This document shows positions 8,607 through 17,789 of a stretch of 64,000 nt of DNA, in pieces. The notes under the pieces were generated by a model. That model saw only the letters and a list, made by a program, of their open reading frames with translations. It had not been told where the DNA came from and searched no databases. Made by a program: the position numbers and the translations under genes. The stretch comes from Burkholderia latens (lineage in GTDB: Bacteria > Pseudomonadota > Gammaproteobacteria > Burkholderiales > Burkholderiaceae): contig NZ_CP013438.1 of NCBI RefSeq assembly GCF_001718795.1, positions 1,860,001 through 1,924,000 of the forward strand, given 5' to 3'. Within the stretch, counting starts at the first letter, position 1. Each line of letters opens with the position of its first letter.

Positions 8607-9755
8607 CTACTTGTCGATCACCAGATCCGACAGCGGCTTGCTGCAGCACAGCAGCACCATCCCCTGATCGATCTCGCGCTGGCGGATACCGCCGTTGTGC
8701 TTCATCTCGACCTGCCCCGACACGAGCTTCACCTTGCAGGTGCCGCACATGCCCTGCGTGCACGATGCCGGCAGCCGCACGCCCGACTGGCGCGCCGCGT
8801 CGAGCACGTGCTGCTCGGAGCCGCAGGAAATTTCGCGGTTGCTCTTCGCGAAGCTGACCGTGTACTGCTTCGTCGCGACGTCGTCGCCGCCGGCAGCCGG
8901 CACGAGTTCGGCGAGCACCTCGTCGCTCGCGGTCTGCGCGAGCGTTTCGAACGAGAAGCTTTCCTCGTGATAACGCTTGCGGTCGAACCCGGCTTCGTCG
9001 AGCAGGTCGCGCACCGCCTTCATGTATGGCGCCGGGCCGCACGTGAAGATCTCGCGCTCCATGAAATCCGGTGCGATCAGCTTCAGCAGCGGCAGCGTCA
9101 GGAAGCCCGTGACGCCCGGCCAGTTCGTGCGCGCGCCGACGCGCTCGACGACGAACGACGTGCGGAAGTTCGCGTGATTCGACGCGATCAGGTCGAGCTC
9201 GCGCGCGAAGATGATGTCGTCCGGCGTGCGGGCGCTGTGCACGAACAGGATGTCGCGGTCTTCGGCGAGATCGTGGTGCGCACGGCTCATCGACATCAGC
9301 GGCGTGACACCCGAGCCTGCCGACAGGAACAGGTACTTGCGCGCCGGATGCCGAGCGCACGTGAATTCGCCGGCCGGGCCGAGCACGCGAACCGACGCGC
9401 CCGGCTGCAGGTTGTCGTGCAGCCAGTTCGATACCTTGCCGCCCGGCACGCGCTTCACCGTGATCGAGATCGTGTGCGGCCGTGCCGGCGACGACGAGAT
9501 CGTGTAGCACCGGTTGATCGTCTCGCCGTCGATGTCGAGCTCGAGCGTGATGAACTGCCCGGGCTCGAACGAGAACGCGCGGCCTTGCGGCGAACGGAAG
9601 AAGAAGCTCTTCACGTCGTGGGTTTCCTGCCGGACGTGGCAGCACAGCAGCGTTTCCTCGACGTCGCTCGTCCAGCGCTCGGGAAGCGCGTTCCAGAACG
9701 CCGGGTGGGTGACCCGGCTGTCCGCCGGCTCGAAATTGGCCGCATCTCGCATCAT
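8607..9755 (-). CDS. gbcB: Glycine betaine monooxygenase, reductase subunit
   Basis: A 382-residue ferredoxin-NAD(P)H reductase that passes electrons to the Rieske oxygenase GbcA for removal of the first methyl group of glycine betaine, giving dimethylglycine and formaldehyde. Order of domains: FAD-binding beta-barrel (NRCYTISSSPARPHTISITV), NAD-binding domain (LFLSAGSGVTPLMSM), and a C-terminal plant-type [2Fe-2S] ferredoxin with the cysteine cluster ASCTQGMCGTC and a later LCC. GGAG lies upstream of tandem ATG codons at 9755. It is 36 bp downstream of gbcA on the same strand, so the two subunits are very likely made from one transcript. Confidence 0.95.
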   Translation of the reverse strand: MMRDAANFEPADSRVTHPAFWNALPERWTSDVEETLLCCHVRQETHDVKSFFFRSPQGRAFSFEPGQFITLELDIDGETINRCYTISSSPARPHTISITVKRVPGGKVSNWLHDNLQPGASVRVLGPAGEFTCARHPARKYLFLSAGSGVTPLMSMSRAHHDLAEDRDILFVHSARTPDDIIFARELDLIASNHANFRTSFVVERVGARTNWPGVTGFLTLPLLKLIAPDFMEREIFTCGPAPYMKAVRDLLDEAGFDRKRYHEESFSFETLAQTASDEVLAELVPAAGGDDVATKQYTVSFAKSNREISCGSEQHVLDAARQSGVRLPASCTQGMCGTCKVKLVSGQVEMKHNGGIRQREIDQGMVLLCCSKPLSDLVIDK

Positions 9756-9791
9756 GTGTAGCTCCGCTTCAGTGCTGGGTAGTGCCGGGTA

Positions 9792-11033
9792 CTACGCGCC
9801 GGTTTGTGCGGCGAGCCGGCCGATGTACCAGGCCGAGAATTTTTCGACGAGACCTTCCGTGTACGGCGAATACGGGCCCGGTTCGTACGCGCTGCTGGTC
9901 GCGCCGCGCTGCGAGAATTCGACGAGCGCGCGATCCTGGTCGTTGGTCGCGTTCCACACGGCCGTCAGGTTCTTCACGTCGTAGTCGATGCCTTCCTTCG
10001 CGTCCTTGTGCACGAGCCACTTGGTGCGCACGAGCGTCTTGCCCGCCGACAGCGGAATCACCGAGAACGTCACGATGTGATCGCTCATGAAGTGGTGCCA
10101 CGAGTTGGGCTGCGTCCAGAACGACAGGCCGCCGAGGTCGGCCTGATCGAACTTGCCGAGCAGCTTCTTCGACGCAACCTTCGCGTCGAGCGTCTGCGAT
10201 TCGCCGCTGCGATCGAGCGGCAGGCGCTGCGTACGGAAGCCCGTCACGTCGAGCAGCTTTTCGATTTCGGCGGACGGCAGGCCCATCTCGGCCCACTCCT
10301 TGCCGCGGCGCACGCACGTTTCAGCGAACGCGTCCATGCCTTCGGCGTTCGCTTCGGAGCGCTGATAGCCGAAGCCGTATTCATACAGCGAGATCGTCAG
10401 CTCCGGATGGTTCGCGACGCAGTGATAGCACTCGCGGTTGTTCTCCATCGTGAGCTTCCAGTTGCCTTCCTCGATGATGTCGACCTGCGCGGCGATCTTC
10501 GTGTTCGGCAGATCGTGCGGCAGCAGATACGGCTCCATCTCGGCGCGCAGTTGCGCGAAGTCGGCCGGCGGTTCTTCCGCGAGGCACACGAAGATCAGGC
10601 CCGCGAGATTCTGCACGTGCACCGACTTCAGGCTGTGCTTGCAGCGGTCGAACTGCTCGCCCATGTGCTCGGCGAACATCAGCTGGCCCGTCAGGTTGTA
10701 GGTCCAGCTGTGGTACGGGCACACGATGTTGCCGACCGAGCCCTTGTCTTCGTTGCACAGGCGCGCGCCGCGGTGGCGGCACACGTTGTGGAACGCGCGG
10801 ATTTCCATGTCGTCGTCGCGCACGATCAGGATCGAGTCGCTGCCCAGTTCGACGGTCACGTAGTCGCCCGGCTCCGGAATGTCCGGTTCAACCGCGACCT
10901 GGATCCAGTGCTGGCGGAAAATCGCCTCCATGTCGAGGGCGAAAATCTCCTCGCTCGTGTAGAACGGCGCCTCGAGGCTGTAGCCTGCCTTGCGGCGTTC
11001 GATCAGTGCACGAATGTCTGCCGATACTTTCAT
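9792..11033 (-). CDS. gbcA: Glycine betaine monooxygenase, Rieske oxygenase subunit
   Basis: A 413-residue Rieske non-heme iron oxygenase catalysing demethylation of glycine betaine. The Rieske cluster ligands are C85-R-H87 and C105-P-Y-H108. The mononuclear iron His pair sits in the motif NNRECYHCVANHP (H204 and H209). Length and the final segment (ARLAAQTGA-like C-terminus) match GbcA of Pseudomonas. The ATG at 11033 has GGAGCAAACG upstream. In Pseudomonas this gene pair is activated by GbdR, whose homologue is at 20525. It heads the gbcA-gbcB pair, 52 bp after etfB. Confidence 0.96.
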   Translation of the reverse strand: MKVSADIRALIERRKAGYSLEAPFYTSEEIFALDMEAIFRQHWIQVAVEPDIPEPGDYVTVELGSDSILIVRDDDMEIRAFHNVCRHRGARLCNEDKGSVGNIVCPYHSWTYNLTGQLMFAEHMGEQFDRCKHSLKSVHVQNLAGLIFVCLAEEPPADFAQLRAEMEPYLLPHDLPNTKIAAQVDIIEEGNWKLTMENNRECYHCVANHPELTISLYEYGFGYQRSEANAEGMDAFAETCVRRGKEWAEMGLPSAEIEKLLDVTGFRTQRLPLDRSGESQTLDAKVASKKLLGKFDQADLGGLSFWTQPNSWHHFMSDHIVTFSVIPLSAGKTLVRTKWLVHKDAKEGIDYDVKNLTAVWNATNDQDRALVEFSQRGATSSAYEPGPYSPYTEGLVEKFSAWYIGRLAAQTGA

Positions 11034-11085
11034 CGTTTGCTCCGGATTCCTTGCATCCCAGTGTGGTTGCCGACAGGCATCAAAA

Positions 11086-11871
11086 TCAGTAGTCGATGAG
11101 CTGATGCTCGCGCAAATACGCGAGGATCACTTGTGCTTTTTCGACCGAACTCCCTTCATTTACGACGTTGCCGCCGCGGCTTTCGGTCGTCGTCGCGGAC
11201 AGCATGCGTGCATGCCCGGAGCGCTTCTCGGCCGCGACCAGCTTTACGGGTTTACGCTCGATCGGCCCGACCTTCCACGCGGCCGCATCGGCATCCGCGC
11301 CGGTCGACGCGAGCGCCGGGCGGATCGCGCCGGCCCGCAGGCGCGCGTACGCGTAGCGCGGCGCCACGTTCGCGAGCGGATGGACCGCTACCACGGCCGG
11401 CAGAGCGGCGTCGACGCGCCGCCGCAGCCCTTTCGGCAAGAATTGCCGGACCGCCGCGCGGCCGCCGTCGACCGCCACGTCGACGGCCGAGCCGACGAGC
11501 GGATAGCCGAGCGCCGCGGCGACGCGATACGGCAGCATCCCGGTGTCGTACGCGCCCTCTGCGCGCGTGCCGGTCAGCACGAGGTCGTAGCCGTCGACGC
11601 GTGCGGCGATCGCGTGCACGGCATCGTCGCCGTCGCGGCAGGCCAGCACTTCGACCTGGCGCGCGCCGAGCGCAAGGTATTCGGCGAGCGCTTCATTCGC
11701 GGGGTCGCCCGCATGGATCACGTCGAGCTGCGCACGATGCCGCTCCGCGAGCTGGCGGCCGGCTTCGAGCGCGGCCGCGTCGTTGCGGCTGTAACGCGCG
11801 GCGCCGCTGACCGGGTGCCGGCCCACGGACACGAGCACCGCGATACGTTGCAACTGGCGAGGGGCGTTCAT
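11086..11871 (-). CDS. etfB: Electron transfer flavoprotein beta subunit of dimethylglycine catabolism
   Basis: A 261-residue EtfB-like protein with an adenine-nucleotide alpha-hydrolase fold. Characteristic pieces are IAVLVSVGRHPVSGAARYSR at the N-terminus and DLVLTGTRAEGAYDTGMLPY in the middle. Together with EtfA it accepts electrons from the DgcAB dimethylglycine demethylase. It overlaps etfA by four bases (ATGA), which implies translational coupling and a fixed subunit ratio. It is more divergent and shorter-spaced than housekeeping EtfB, as expected for a pathway-dedicated copy. Confidence 0.88.
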   Translation of the reverse strand: MNAPRQLQRIAVLVSVGRHPVSGAARYSRNDAAALEAGRQLAERHRAQLDVIHAGDPANEALAEYLALGARQVEVLACRDGDDAVHAIAARVDGYDLVLTGTRAEGAYDTGMLPYRVAAALGYPLVGSAVDVAVDGGRAAVRQFLPKGLRRRVDAALPAVVAVHPLANVAPRYAYARLRAGAIRPALASTGADADAAAWKVGPIERKPVKLVAAEKRSGHARMLSATTTESRGGNVVNEGSSVEKAQVILAYLREHQLIDY

Positions 11872-13037
11872 GCTGCGACTCCTTCCGTTTCACGGCTGCC
11901 GACAACAGCCGGCGATTGCCCGCGCGCCGCGCGCGCGGCCTGCACCTGTTCGATCAGCGCGGCGATCGTCGCCTGCGCGTCGCCCACCACCGTCAGGTTC
12001 GCGCGCTTCGCGATCGGCGCGCTGCCGTCGAGGTTCACCGCGATCACGTGGCGGCAGTCCTTGATCCCCTGCAAGTGCTGCACCGCGCCGGAGATGCCGA
12101 ACGCGATGTACACGCTCGCTTCGACCGTCTTGCCGGTGGCGCCGACCTGCTTGTCGCGCGTGAAGTGACCGTTGTCGACCGCCACGCGGCTCGCGCCGAT
12201 CGCCGCGCCGAATGCGCCGGCGAGCCGCTCGAACGCGGCGATGTCCGACACGCCGTTGCCCGCCGACACGATGAAGTCGGCCTCCTCCAGCGCGACCTGC
12301 GCCGCGTCGATTTCGTCGAGGCCGAGATCGCGGTACGGCTGCACCGCGCCGGCGGCCGGCCGGATGAAGTCGGCGGCCAGGCGTTCGCCCGCGCCGACGA
12401 ACGGCAGCTTCGCCTCGACCGCGTTCTGCGCGAGCAGGATCACGTCCGGCAAGCCGCGCGTCGCGAATGCGCGCCCGGCGTGCGCGTATGCGCCGACATG
12501 CTTCGCGTCGATCTCGACCACGTGGGTCGCGACGCTCGCGCCGGCCGCCGCGGCATAACGCCGGCCGAGATCGCCGTCGCCGGTCGCGTTGTCGGGCACG
12601 AACACGTGCTTTGGCGCCAGCGCTGCCGCGCATGCCTGCAATGCCTGCAATTCGCTTTCGGGCGCGAACGCGCGGCGGTCGAAGCCCGCGAGCTCGATCA
12701 GCTTGTCGACGCCGAGTTCGGCGGCGTCATCCTTCAGCTCGCCGAATACCAGCAGCGCGACTTCCGTCTGCGCGTCGGCGAGTATCGCGGCGGCGGCAAT
12801 TACCTGCCGCGCATGCTCGTCGAGCGCGCCGCGTTCGGCATGCGCGACCACCAGCATCACGTGCTTCGGGTCCTGCACCGCGCGGCGCGGCTTCGCGGCC
12901 GCGGCGCCGTGGCCGTGCGCGGCCCACTGCGCGGCGCTCGCATCGGCGCTGCCTTCCTCGCCGAGCGTGATGCGCTTGAGCCCGGCGGCCGTGATGATGA
13001 ACGGCCGGCGCGGATCGATTCGTTTGATCGTGTTCAT
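11868..13037 (-). CDS. etfA: Electron transfer flavoprotein alpha subunit of dimethylglycine catabolism
   Basis: A 389-residue EtfA-like protein. The C-terminal FAD-binding domain is recognisable from VSAGNGVSDIAAFERLAGAF, VAVDNGHFTRDKQVGATGKT and YIAFGISGAVQHLQGIK. The start ATG at 13037 has GGAG 9-12 bases upstream; an in-frame start at 13061 lies inside dgcB and was rejected. Residues 60-85 are Ala/Gly/His-rich and look like a linker between the N-terminal extension and the flavoprotein domain. It follows dgcB by four bases and overlaps etfB, so dgcB-etfA-etfB form one translational unit. Confidence 0.9.
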   Translation of the reverse strand: MNTIKRIDPRRPFIITAAGLKRITLGEEGSADASAAQWAAHGHGAAAAKPRRAVQDPKHVMLVVAHAERGALDEHARQVIAAAAILADAQTEVALLVFGELKDDAAELGVDKLIELAGFDRRAFAPESELQALQACAAALAPKHVFVPDNATGDGDLGRRYAAAAGASVATHVVEIDAKHVGAYAHAGRAFATRGLPDVILLAQNAVEAKLPFVGAGERLAADFIRPAAGAVQPYRDLGLDEIDAAQVALEEADFIVSAGNGVSDIAAFERLAGAFGAAIGASRVAVDNGHFTRDKQVGATGKTVEASVYIAFGISGAVQHLQGIKDCRHVIAVNLDGSAPIAKRANLTVVGDAQATIAALIEQVQAARAARGQSPAVVGSRETEGVAA

Positions 13038-13041
13038 CGAT

Positions 13042-14967
13042 TCACTCCAGCGAGGCGGCAACGAGTTCGGCCACGTCGAGCACGTCCGGGCGCGGGCCCA
13101 CGACGCCTTCGAGCATCGCCGTACAGTTCGGGCATCCGACTGCGACCACGTCCGCGCCGATCGCGCGCGCGTCGGCGATGCGGATGTCGGGAATACGCTG
13201 CTTGCCCGGGATGTCGGTCAGCGGCGCACCGCCGCCACCGCCGCAGCAGCGGCCGCGCATGCCGTTGCGCTCCATCTCGACGACCTGGATGCCGATCGTC
13301 TTCAGCAGCTTGCGCGGCGATTCCGTCTCGCCGTTGTAGCGGCCGAGATAGCACGGATCGTGATACGTGGTACGTTTTTCGAGCAGCGCGTCGACCGCCT
13401 TCGGCGCGATCTTGCCGCTGTCGGCCAGTTCCGCCATGTACGTCGTGTGATGCTTGACCGTCACACGCAGCCCCAACGCGCGATATTCGTTGCGCAGGCT
13501 GTGCATCACATGAGGGTCCGCCGTCACGATTTGCTTGTACGACAGCGAGCCGAGCGTGCCGATCAGGCGCTTCGCCATCTGCTGGAACGTCGCTTCGTCG
13601 CCGAGGCGGCGTGCGACGTCGCCGGTGTCGGTCTCGGTCGCACCCAGCACCGCGTAATCGACGCCCGCCTTGTTCAGCACCTTCACGAACGCACGCAGCG
13701 TGCGCTGGTAACGCATGTCGAACGCGCCTTCACCCGCGACGATCAACACGTCGACCGGTTTGCCCGGCTGCGCGACCGGTGCATTCAGGTCGACCGACCA
13801 GTCGTAGCGCGCCGCCGTGTCGTAGCCGCCCATCGTGCCGGTCTCGCGCAGGTTCGCCAGCACTTCCTGTCCCTTGCCCGGCACCGTCCCGTGCACGAGC
13901 GTGCGGTTGCGGCGCATGTCGACGATCGCATCCACGTGCTCGATCAGCATCGGGCACTCCTGCACGCACGCGCGGCAGGTGGTGCACGACCACAGTGTCT
14001 GCTCCTCGATCAGGCCGGACACGATCGGGCCGTTCGGCTCGCCGCGATGCTGGCCGACCGCGAGGCCCGGCGTCGGGCTGCCCGCATACGCGGCATCGGT
14101 GCCGCCCGCCATCCCGACGACGAGATCCTGGATCAGCTTCTTCGGATTCAGCGGCTGGCCCGACGCGAATGCGGGACACGCGGCTTCGCACTTGCCGCAC
14201 TGAACGCACGCGTCGAAGCTCAGCAGTTGATTCCAGCGGAATTCGACGGGCTTCGCGACGCCGTATTCTTCGTGCTCGATGTCCGGCAGCTTGAGCGCGG
14301 TCGGCGGCGTGGCCGTGCCGTTGCCCGTGAACGATTCGCGGGTCGCCGCGAAGCGTTCCTGGCGCGGATGGAATGCGAGGTGCAGCAACCCGGCGATCGC
14401 GTGCTTCATCGGGCCGCCCTTCGCGGCGCCGATGGTCATCGTGAATGCGCCGGCGCCGATCAGCAGCGCGCAGAGCACCGCGAACGCACCCGACATCACG
14501 CCGGCCGGCACCACCACGAACAGCACGAGGCCGAGCGCGAACGAGCCGAGCAGCCACGGCAGCGCGTTCCACGGGCCGCGCGACAGCCGGGCCGGCACGT
14601 CCTTCGCCGCGCGGCGGCGCCACACGAACACCACGCCGGCAAGCATCGCGAGCGCCGCGAGGAAGATCAGCTTGTCGAGCCACGGCGAATAGATCGCGAG
14701 GCCATAGTTGACGAACACCAGTGCGAGCGCGGCGATCGCGCCGCCCGCGGTCGCCACGTGGGTCTTCGCGATGTAGGGATCGCGAGCCACGACGTGGTGC
14801 AGGTCGACGAAATAGCGCTTCGGAATCGCGAACAGGTTCGCGACGCCGAACGAGCCCGGCGCCGTCGCGCGCCCGAGACGCCAGTAGGACGAGCGCTTCG
14901 CGACCGCGAACGCGAGCCCCGCCACCGACAGCCACAGCAGTGCGGTAATGAGGAAAGCCGGGTTCAT
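13042..14967 (-). CDS. dgcB: Dimethylglycine demethylase subunit DgcB, membrane Fe-S oxidoreductase
   Basis: A 641-residue protein that relays electrons from dimethylglycine oxidation. About five hydrophobic helices occupy the first 190 residues, giving membrane anchoring. Two ferredoxin-type clusters follow (CVQCGKCEAACP and CTTCRACVQECP), then two CCG-domain regions, the last with GRCCGGGGGAPLTDIPGKQR. This matches the HdrD/GlpC-like DgcB of the Pseudomonas dimethylglycine locus. It starts 3 bp after the dgcA stop, indicating tight cotranscription. Electrons probably pass to EtfAB and then the quinone pool; that direction is inferred. Confidence 0.93.
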   Translation of the reverse strand: MNPAFLITALLWLSVAGLAFAVAKRSSYWRLGRATAPGSFGVANLFAIPKRYFVDLHHVVARDPYIAKTHVATAGGAIAALALVFVNYGLAIYSPWLDKLIFLAALAMLAGVVFVWRRRAAKDVPARLSRGPWNALPWLLGSFALGLVLFVVVPAGVMSGAFAVLCALLIGAGAFTMTIGAAKGGPMKHAIAGLLHLAFHPRQERFAATRESFTGNGTATPPTALKLPDIEHEEYGVAKPVEFRWNQLLSFDACVQCGKCEAACPAFASGQPLNPKKLIQDLVVGMAGGTDAAYAGSPTPGLAVGQHRGEPNGPIVSGLIEEQTLWSCTTCRACVQECPMLIEHVDAIVDMRRNRTLVHGTVPGKGQEVLANLRETGTMGGYDTAARYDWSVDLNAPVAQPGKPVDVLIVAGEGAFDMRYQRTLRAFVKVLNKAGVDYAVLGATETDTGDVARRLGDEATFQQMAKRLIGTLGSLSYKQIVTADPHVMHSLRNEYRALGLRVTVKHHTTYMAELADSGKIAPKAVDALLEKRTTYHDPCYLGRYNGETESPRKLLKTIGIQVVEMERNGMRGRCCGGGGGAPLTDIPGKQRIPDIRIADARAIGADVVAVGCPNCTAMLEGVVGPRPDVLDVAELVAASLE

Positions 14968-14970
14968 TTT

Positions 14971-17034
14971 TTAGAAATCCTTGACGAGACGCAGCGAATC
15001 GTAGATCGCACCGTGGACGTTATGCATCGAGATGCAGTCGCCGACACGGAACAGCAGGAAGCGGCCGTTGCCCAGTTCTTCCGACAGGCACGGCTGCGGC
15101 TGCGCCGCGAACAGCGTATGCGGATCGATCTGGCCGCGGTTCACCGACTCCGGCTTGAGCTTCCAGTACAACTCGTCGTTCGGCGACGAACCGTTCTCGA
15201 TCACGACCTGATCGACCGCGCGCTCTTCCAGTTCCTCCGTGTATTCGTTGCGCAGCACGGCGATTTTCTTGCCGTCTTCCTCGTATACGCGGTCGAGCAT
15301 CGTGTTCGGCGTCTGGATCACGCCGAGCGCGTAGAGGCGGCGGTAGAAGATCGGGAACGTCGTGCCGCCGCAATCGTCGGCGACCTTCACGTCCGGCGTC
15401 ACCACCTCGACCTTCGAACCGCGGCTCGCCATGAAATCGGCAACGCCGGCACCCGCATGCGTGCTCACGCCGTCGAACAGCAGCACGTTCTGCTTCGGCT
15501 CGACCTTGCCGGTCAGGATGTCCCACGAGCTGACGGCCAATCCTTCGGCGACGCCCCACGCCGGCACCTGCCACGTGAAGCTCGACCCGCCGGTGGCAAG
15601 CACGACGATGTCCGGCTTCTCGGCCATGATCATCTTCTCGTCGGCGGCGACGCCGAGGCGCCGGTCGACGCCGAGACGCTTCGTTTCCATGTCGAACCAG
15701 CGGATGATCCCCGACATCTGTTCGCGCTGCGGCGCCTTCGCGGCGATCATCACCTGGCCGCCCACTTCGGCGTTCTTCTCGAACAGCACGACGTCGTGTC
15801 CGCGCAGCTTCGCGACGCGCGCGGCCTCGAGCCCTGCGGGGCCCGCACCGACCACGACCACCTTGCGCTTCGGGCCGCGCGACTTCTCGATGATGTGCGG
15901 CATCGTCGCTTCGCGCGACGTCGCGGCGTTCTGGATGCACAGCACGTCGAGGCCGTTGTACTGGCGGTCGATGCAGTAGTTCGCGCCGACGCACTGCTTG
16001 ATTTCGTCTTCGCGGCCGTCGCGGATCTTGATCACCATGTGCGGATCCGCGATCTGCGCGCGCGTCATGCCGACCAGATCGATCATCCCGTTCGCGAGCA
16101 GGCGCTCCGCCTGTCCCGCATCGCGGATGCTCTGCGCGTGCATCACCGGAATCTTCACGACCGACTTGATGCCGGCCGCGAGGTGCACGAACGGCTCCGG
16201 CGGAAGCGCCATCGGCGGCATGCAGTTCGCGATCGTGTTGTGCGTGTCGCCGCCAGATCCGACCACGCTCAGATAGTCGATCAGGCCCGTCTCCGACATC
16301 GCCTGCGCGATTTCCTTCAGTGCTTCATGATCGAGACCGTCCTCGTGGAATTCGTCGCCGCACATGCGCAGGCCGACGCAGAAGTCCTTGCCGACCGCTT
16401 CGCGCACGGCCGTCAGCACTTCGATGCCAAAGCGCAGACGGTTCTCGAGGCTGCCGCCCCATTCGTCGGTGCGATGGTTCGACCGCTTGCTCCAGAACTG
16501 GTCGATCAGGTGCTGGTGCGCGGCGGAAATTTCGATGCCGTCCATGCCGGCTGCTTTCACGCGCTTCGCGGCTGCCGCGAAGTCGCCGATGATGCGGCGG
16601 ATTTCCTCGATCTCGATGATCTTCGCATTGCCCCGGTGCACCGGCTCGCGCACGCCCGACGGCGACATCAGGTGCGGCCAGTGCTCGCCGTGGAACGACG
16701 AGCGGCGGCCCATGTGCGTCGCCTGGATCATGATCTTCGCGCCGTGCTTGTGCATCGTGTCGGCCAGGCGCGTGAGCGGGTCGATGATCTTGTCGTTCGA
16801 CAGATTCACCGACTTCCACCAGCCTTGCGGGCTGTCGATCGACACGGGGCTCGAACCGCCGCAGATCGCGAGGCCGACGCCACCCTTCGCCTTTTCTTCG
16901 TAATAGCGGATGTAGCGGTCGCCCGGCAGGCCGCCCGGCTCGGCATACACCTCCGCATGCGCGGTGCTGACGATCCGGTTGCGCAGCGTCAGCTGGTTCA
17001 GCTGCATGGGTTTGAACAGGTGGGGATAACGCAT
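14971..17034 (-). CDS. dgcA: Dimethylglycine demethylase subunit DgcA, trimethylamine-dehydrogenase-like flavoprotein
   Basis: A 687-residue protein with an N-terminal FMN barrel of the Old Yellow Enzyme type (residues 1-345; MRYPHLFKPMQLNQLTLRNR), an Fe-S segment around 348-366 and a C-terminal FAD/NAD-binding half (VVVVGAGPAGLEAARVAKLR). It demethylates dimethylglycine to sarcosine. The start at 17034 gives the family N-terminus; the in-frame extension to 17172 is rejected. In trimethylamine dehydrogenase the [4Fe-4S] ligands follow C-x2-C-x2-C-x12-C. Here the visible residues are C348, A351, C354 and C366, so the second ligand is Ala. Confidence 0.92.
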   Translation of the reverse strand: MRYPHLFKPMQLNQLTLRNRIVSTAHAEVYAEPGGLPGDRYIRYYEEKAKGGVGLAICGGSSPVSIDSPQGWWKSVNLSNDKIIDPLTRLADTMHKHGAKIMIQATHMGRRSSFHGEHWPHLMSPSGVREPVHRGNAKIIEIEEIRRIIGDFAAAAKRVKAAGMDGIEISAAHQHLIDQFWSKRSNHRTDEWGGSLENRLRFGIEVLTAVREAVGKDFCVGLRMCGDEFHEDGLDHEALKEIAQAMSETGLIDYLSVVGSGGDTHNTIANCMPPMALPPEPFVHLAAGIKSVVKIPVMHAQSIRDAGQAERLLANGMIDLVGMTRAQIADPHMVIKIRDGREDEIKQCVGANYCIDRQYNGLDVLCIQNAATSREATMPHIIEKSRGPKRKVVVVGAGPAGLEAARVAKLRGHDVVLFEKNAEVGGQVMIAAKAPQREQMSGIIRWFDMETKRLGVDRRLGVAADEKMIMAEKPDIVVLATGGSSFTWQVPAWGVAEGLAVSSWDILTGKVEPKQNVLLFDGVSTHAGAGVADFMASRGSKVEVVTPDVKVADDCGGTTFPIFYRRLYALGVIQTPNTMLDRVYEEDGKKIAVLRNEYTEELEERAVDQVVIENGSSPNDELYWKLKPESVNRGQIDPHTLFAAQPQPCLSEELGNGRFLLFRVGDCISMHNVHGAIYDSLRLVKDF

Positions 17035-17116
17035 CGCAGGCGACCTCTGGCGTTCGAATGTCTCGTATTGCGGGTGTTGTTGTGTTGCCGTATTGCTGTG
17101 TCTCGACGTCAGCGCA

Positions 17117-17650
17117 TCAGTGCGCGATCGGCGACACTTCGAAGACGCAGTGGTCGTGGTGCTCGGCCGCACACTGCACTTCCTTCGACTGCGCGCGCGG
17201 CGCGTTCTTGCCTTCCGGCGTCGTGTCGTTGACCCAGTCCATCGCGCCGGCGAACCAGCCCGCGAACATGTAGCAGAGCTTGCCTTCCTTGCCCGGCTGC
17301 TGGAGCACGAACGACGAATGGCGCAGCTCGATCTTCGCGCGCGCGCCGACCGGGTCGGCCTCGATGATCGAGAACAGGCCCCAGCCGCGTTGCGACAGGC
17401 GCTTCAGGTAGTGCTCGAACACGGCCATCCCGGTGAGGCCGTGCAGTTTCGCTTCCTTGTCGCACCAGTGATACGCGGATTTGTAGCCGGCCTTGTACAG
17501 GATCTCGGCATACGCTTCGACACCCAGCGCTTCCTCGACGGCGACGTGATTGTTCGTGAAGAAGTGGCGCGGCACGTACAGCATCGGCAGCGCGTCGGTG
17601 GTCCAGACGCCGGTATCGGGATCGACGTCGATCGGAAGTTGCGGTTGCAT
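17117..17650 (-). CDS. V4R/DUF5943-like protein of the betaine catabolism cluster
   Basis: A 177-residue soluble protein. The C-terminal half resembles a V4R (4-vinyl-reductase-type small-molecule-binding) domain, including the ending QCAAEHHDHCVFEVSPIAH with paired Cys residues. The start at 17650 (MQPQLPIDVDPDTGVWTTDA) has CGGAG in front and is preferred over 17704. Homologues of this type sit beside dgcA in the Pseudomonas betaine locus and are annotated DUF5943. No catalytic role is established; linkage suggests a ligand-binding or accessory role in dimethylglycine demethylation. Family identification is from memory of the locus and the V4R-like ending. Confidence 0.75.
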   Translation of the reverse strand: MQPQLPIDVDPDTGVWTTDALPMLYVPRHFFTNNHVAVEEALGVEAYAEILYKAGYKSAYHWCDKEAKLHGLTGMAVFEHYLKRLSQRGWGLFSIIEADPVGARAKIELRHSSFVLQQPGKEGKLCYMFAGWFAGAMDWVNDTTPEGKNAPRAQSKEVQCAAEHHDHCVFEVSPIAH

Positions 17651-17789
17651 CGTGGTGACTCCGTGAGGAAAAATGGCCGCGCGGCTCGGGCGCTGGCGCG
17701 ACATCGTCCGCGTGCCGGTGCGACAGGCGCCGGCACGTCCCGATTGTTCTGGTGTTGAATGGCGGTTGGCGGTTAGGGCCGTCGAGCGC

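Noticed and set aside
12589..17232. 1547-codon open frame on the plus strand
   Set aside because: It lies opposite etfA, dgcB, dgcA and part of the V4R gene. Its His/Arg-rich composition is the usual antisense shadow of high-G+C genes, and it has no ribosome binding site.
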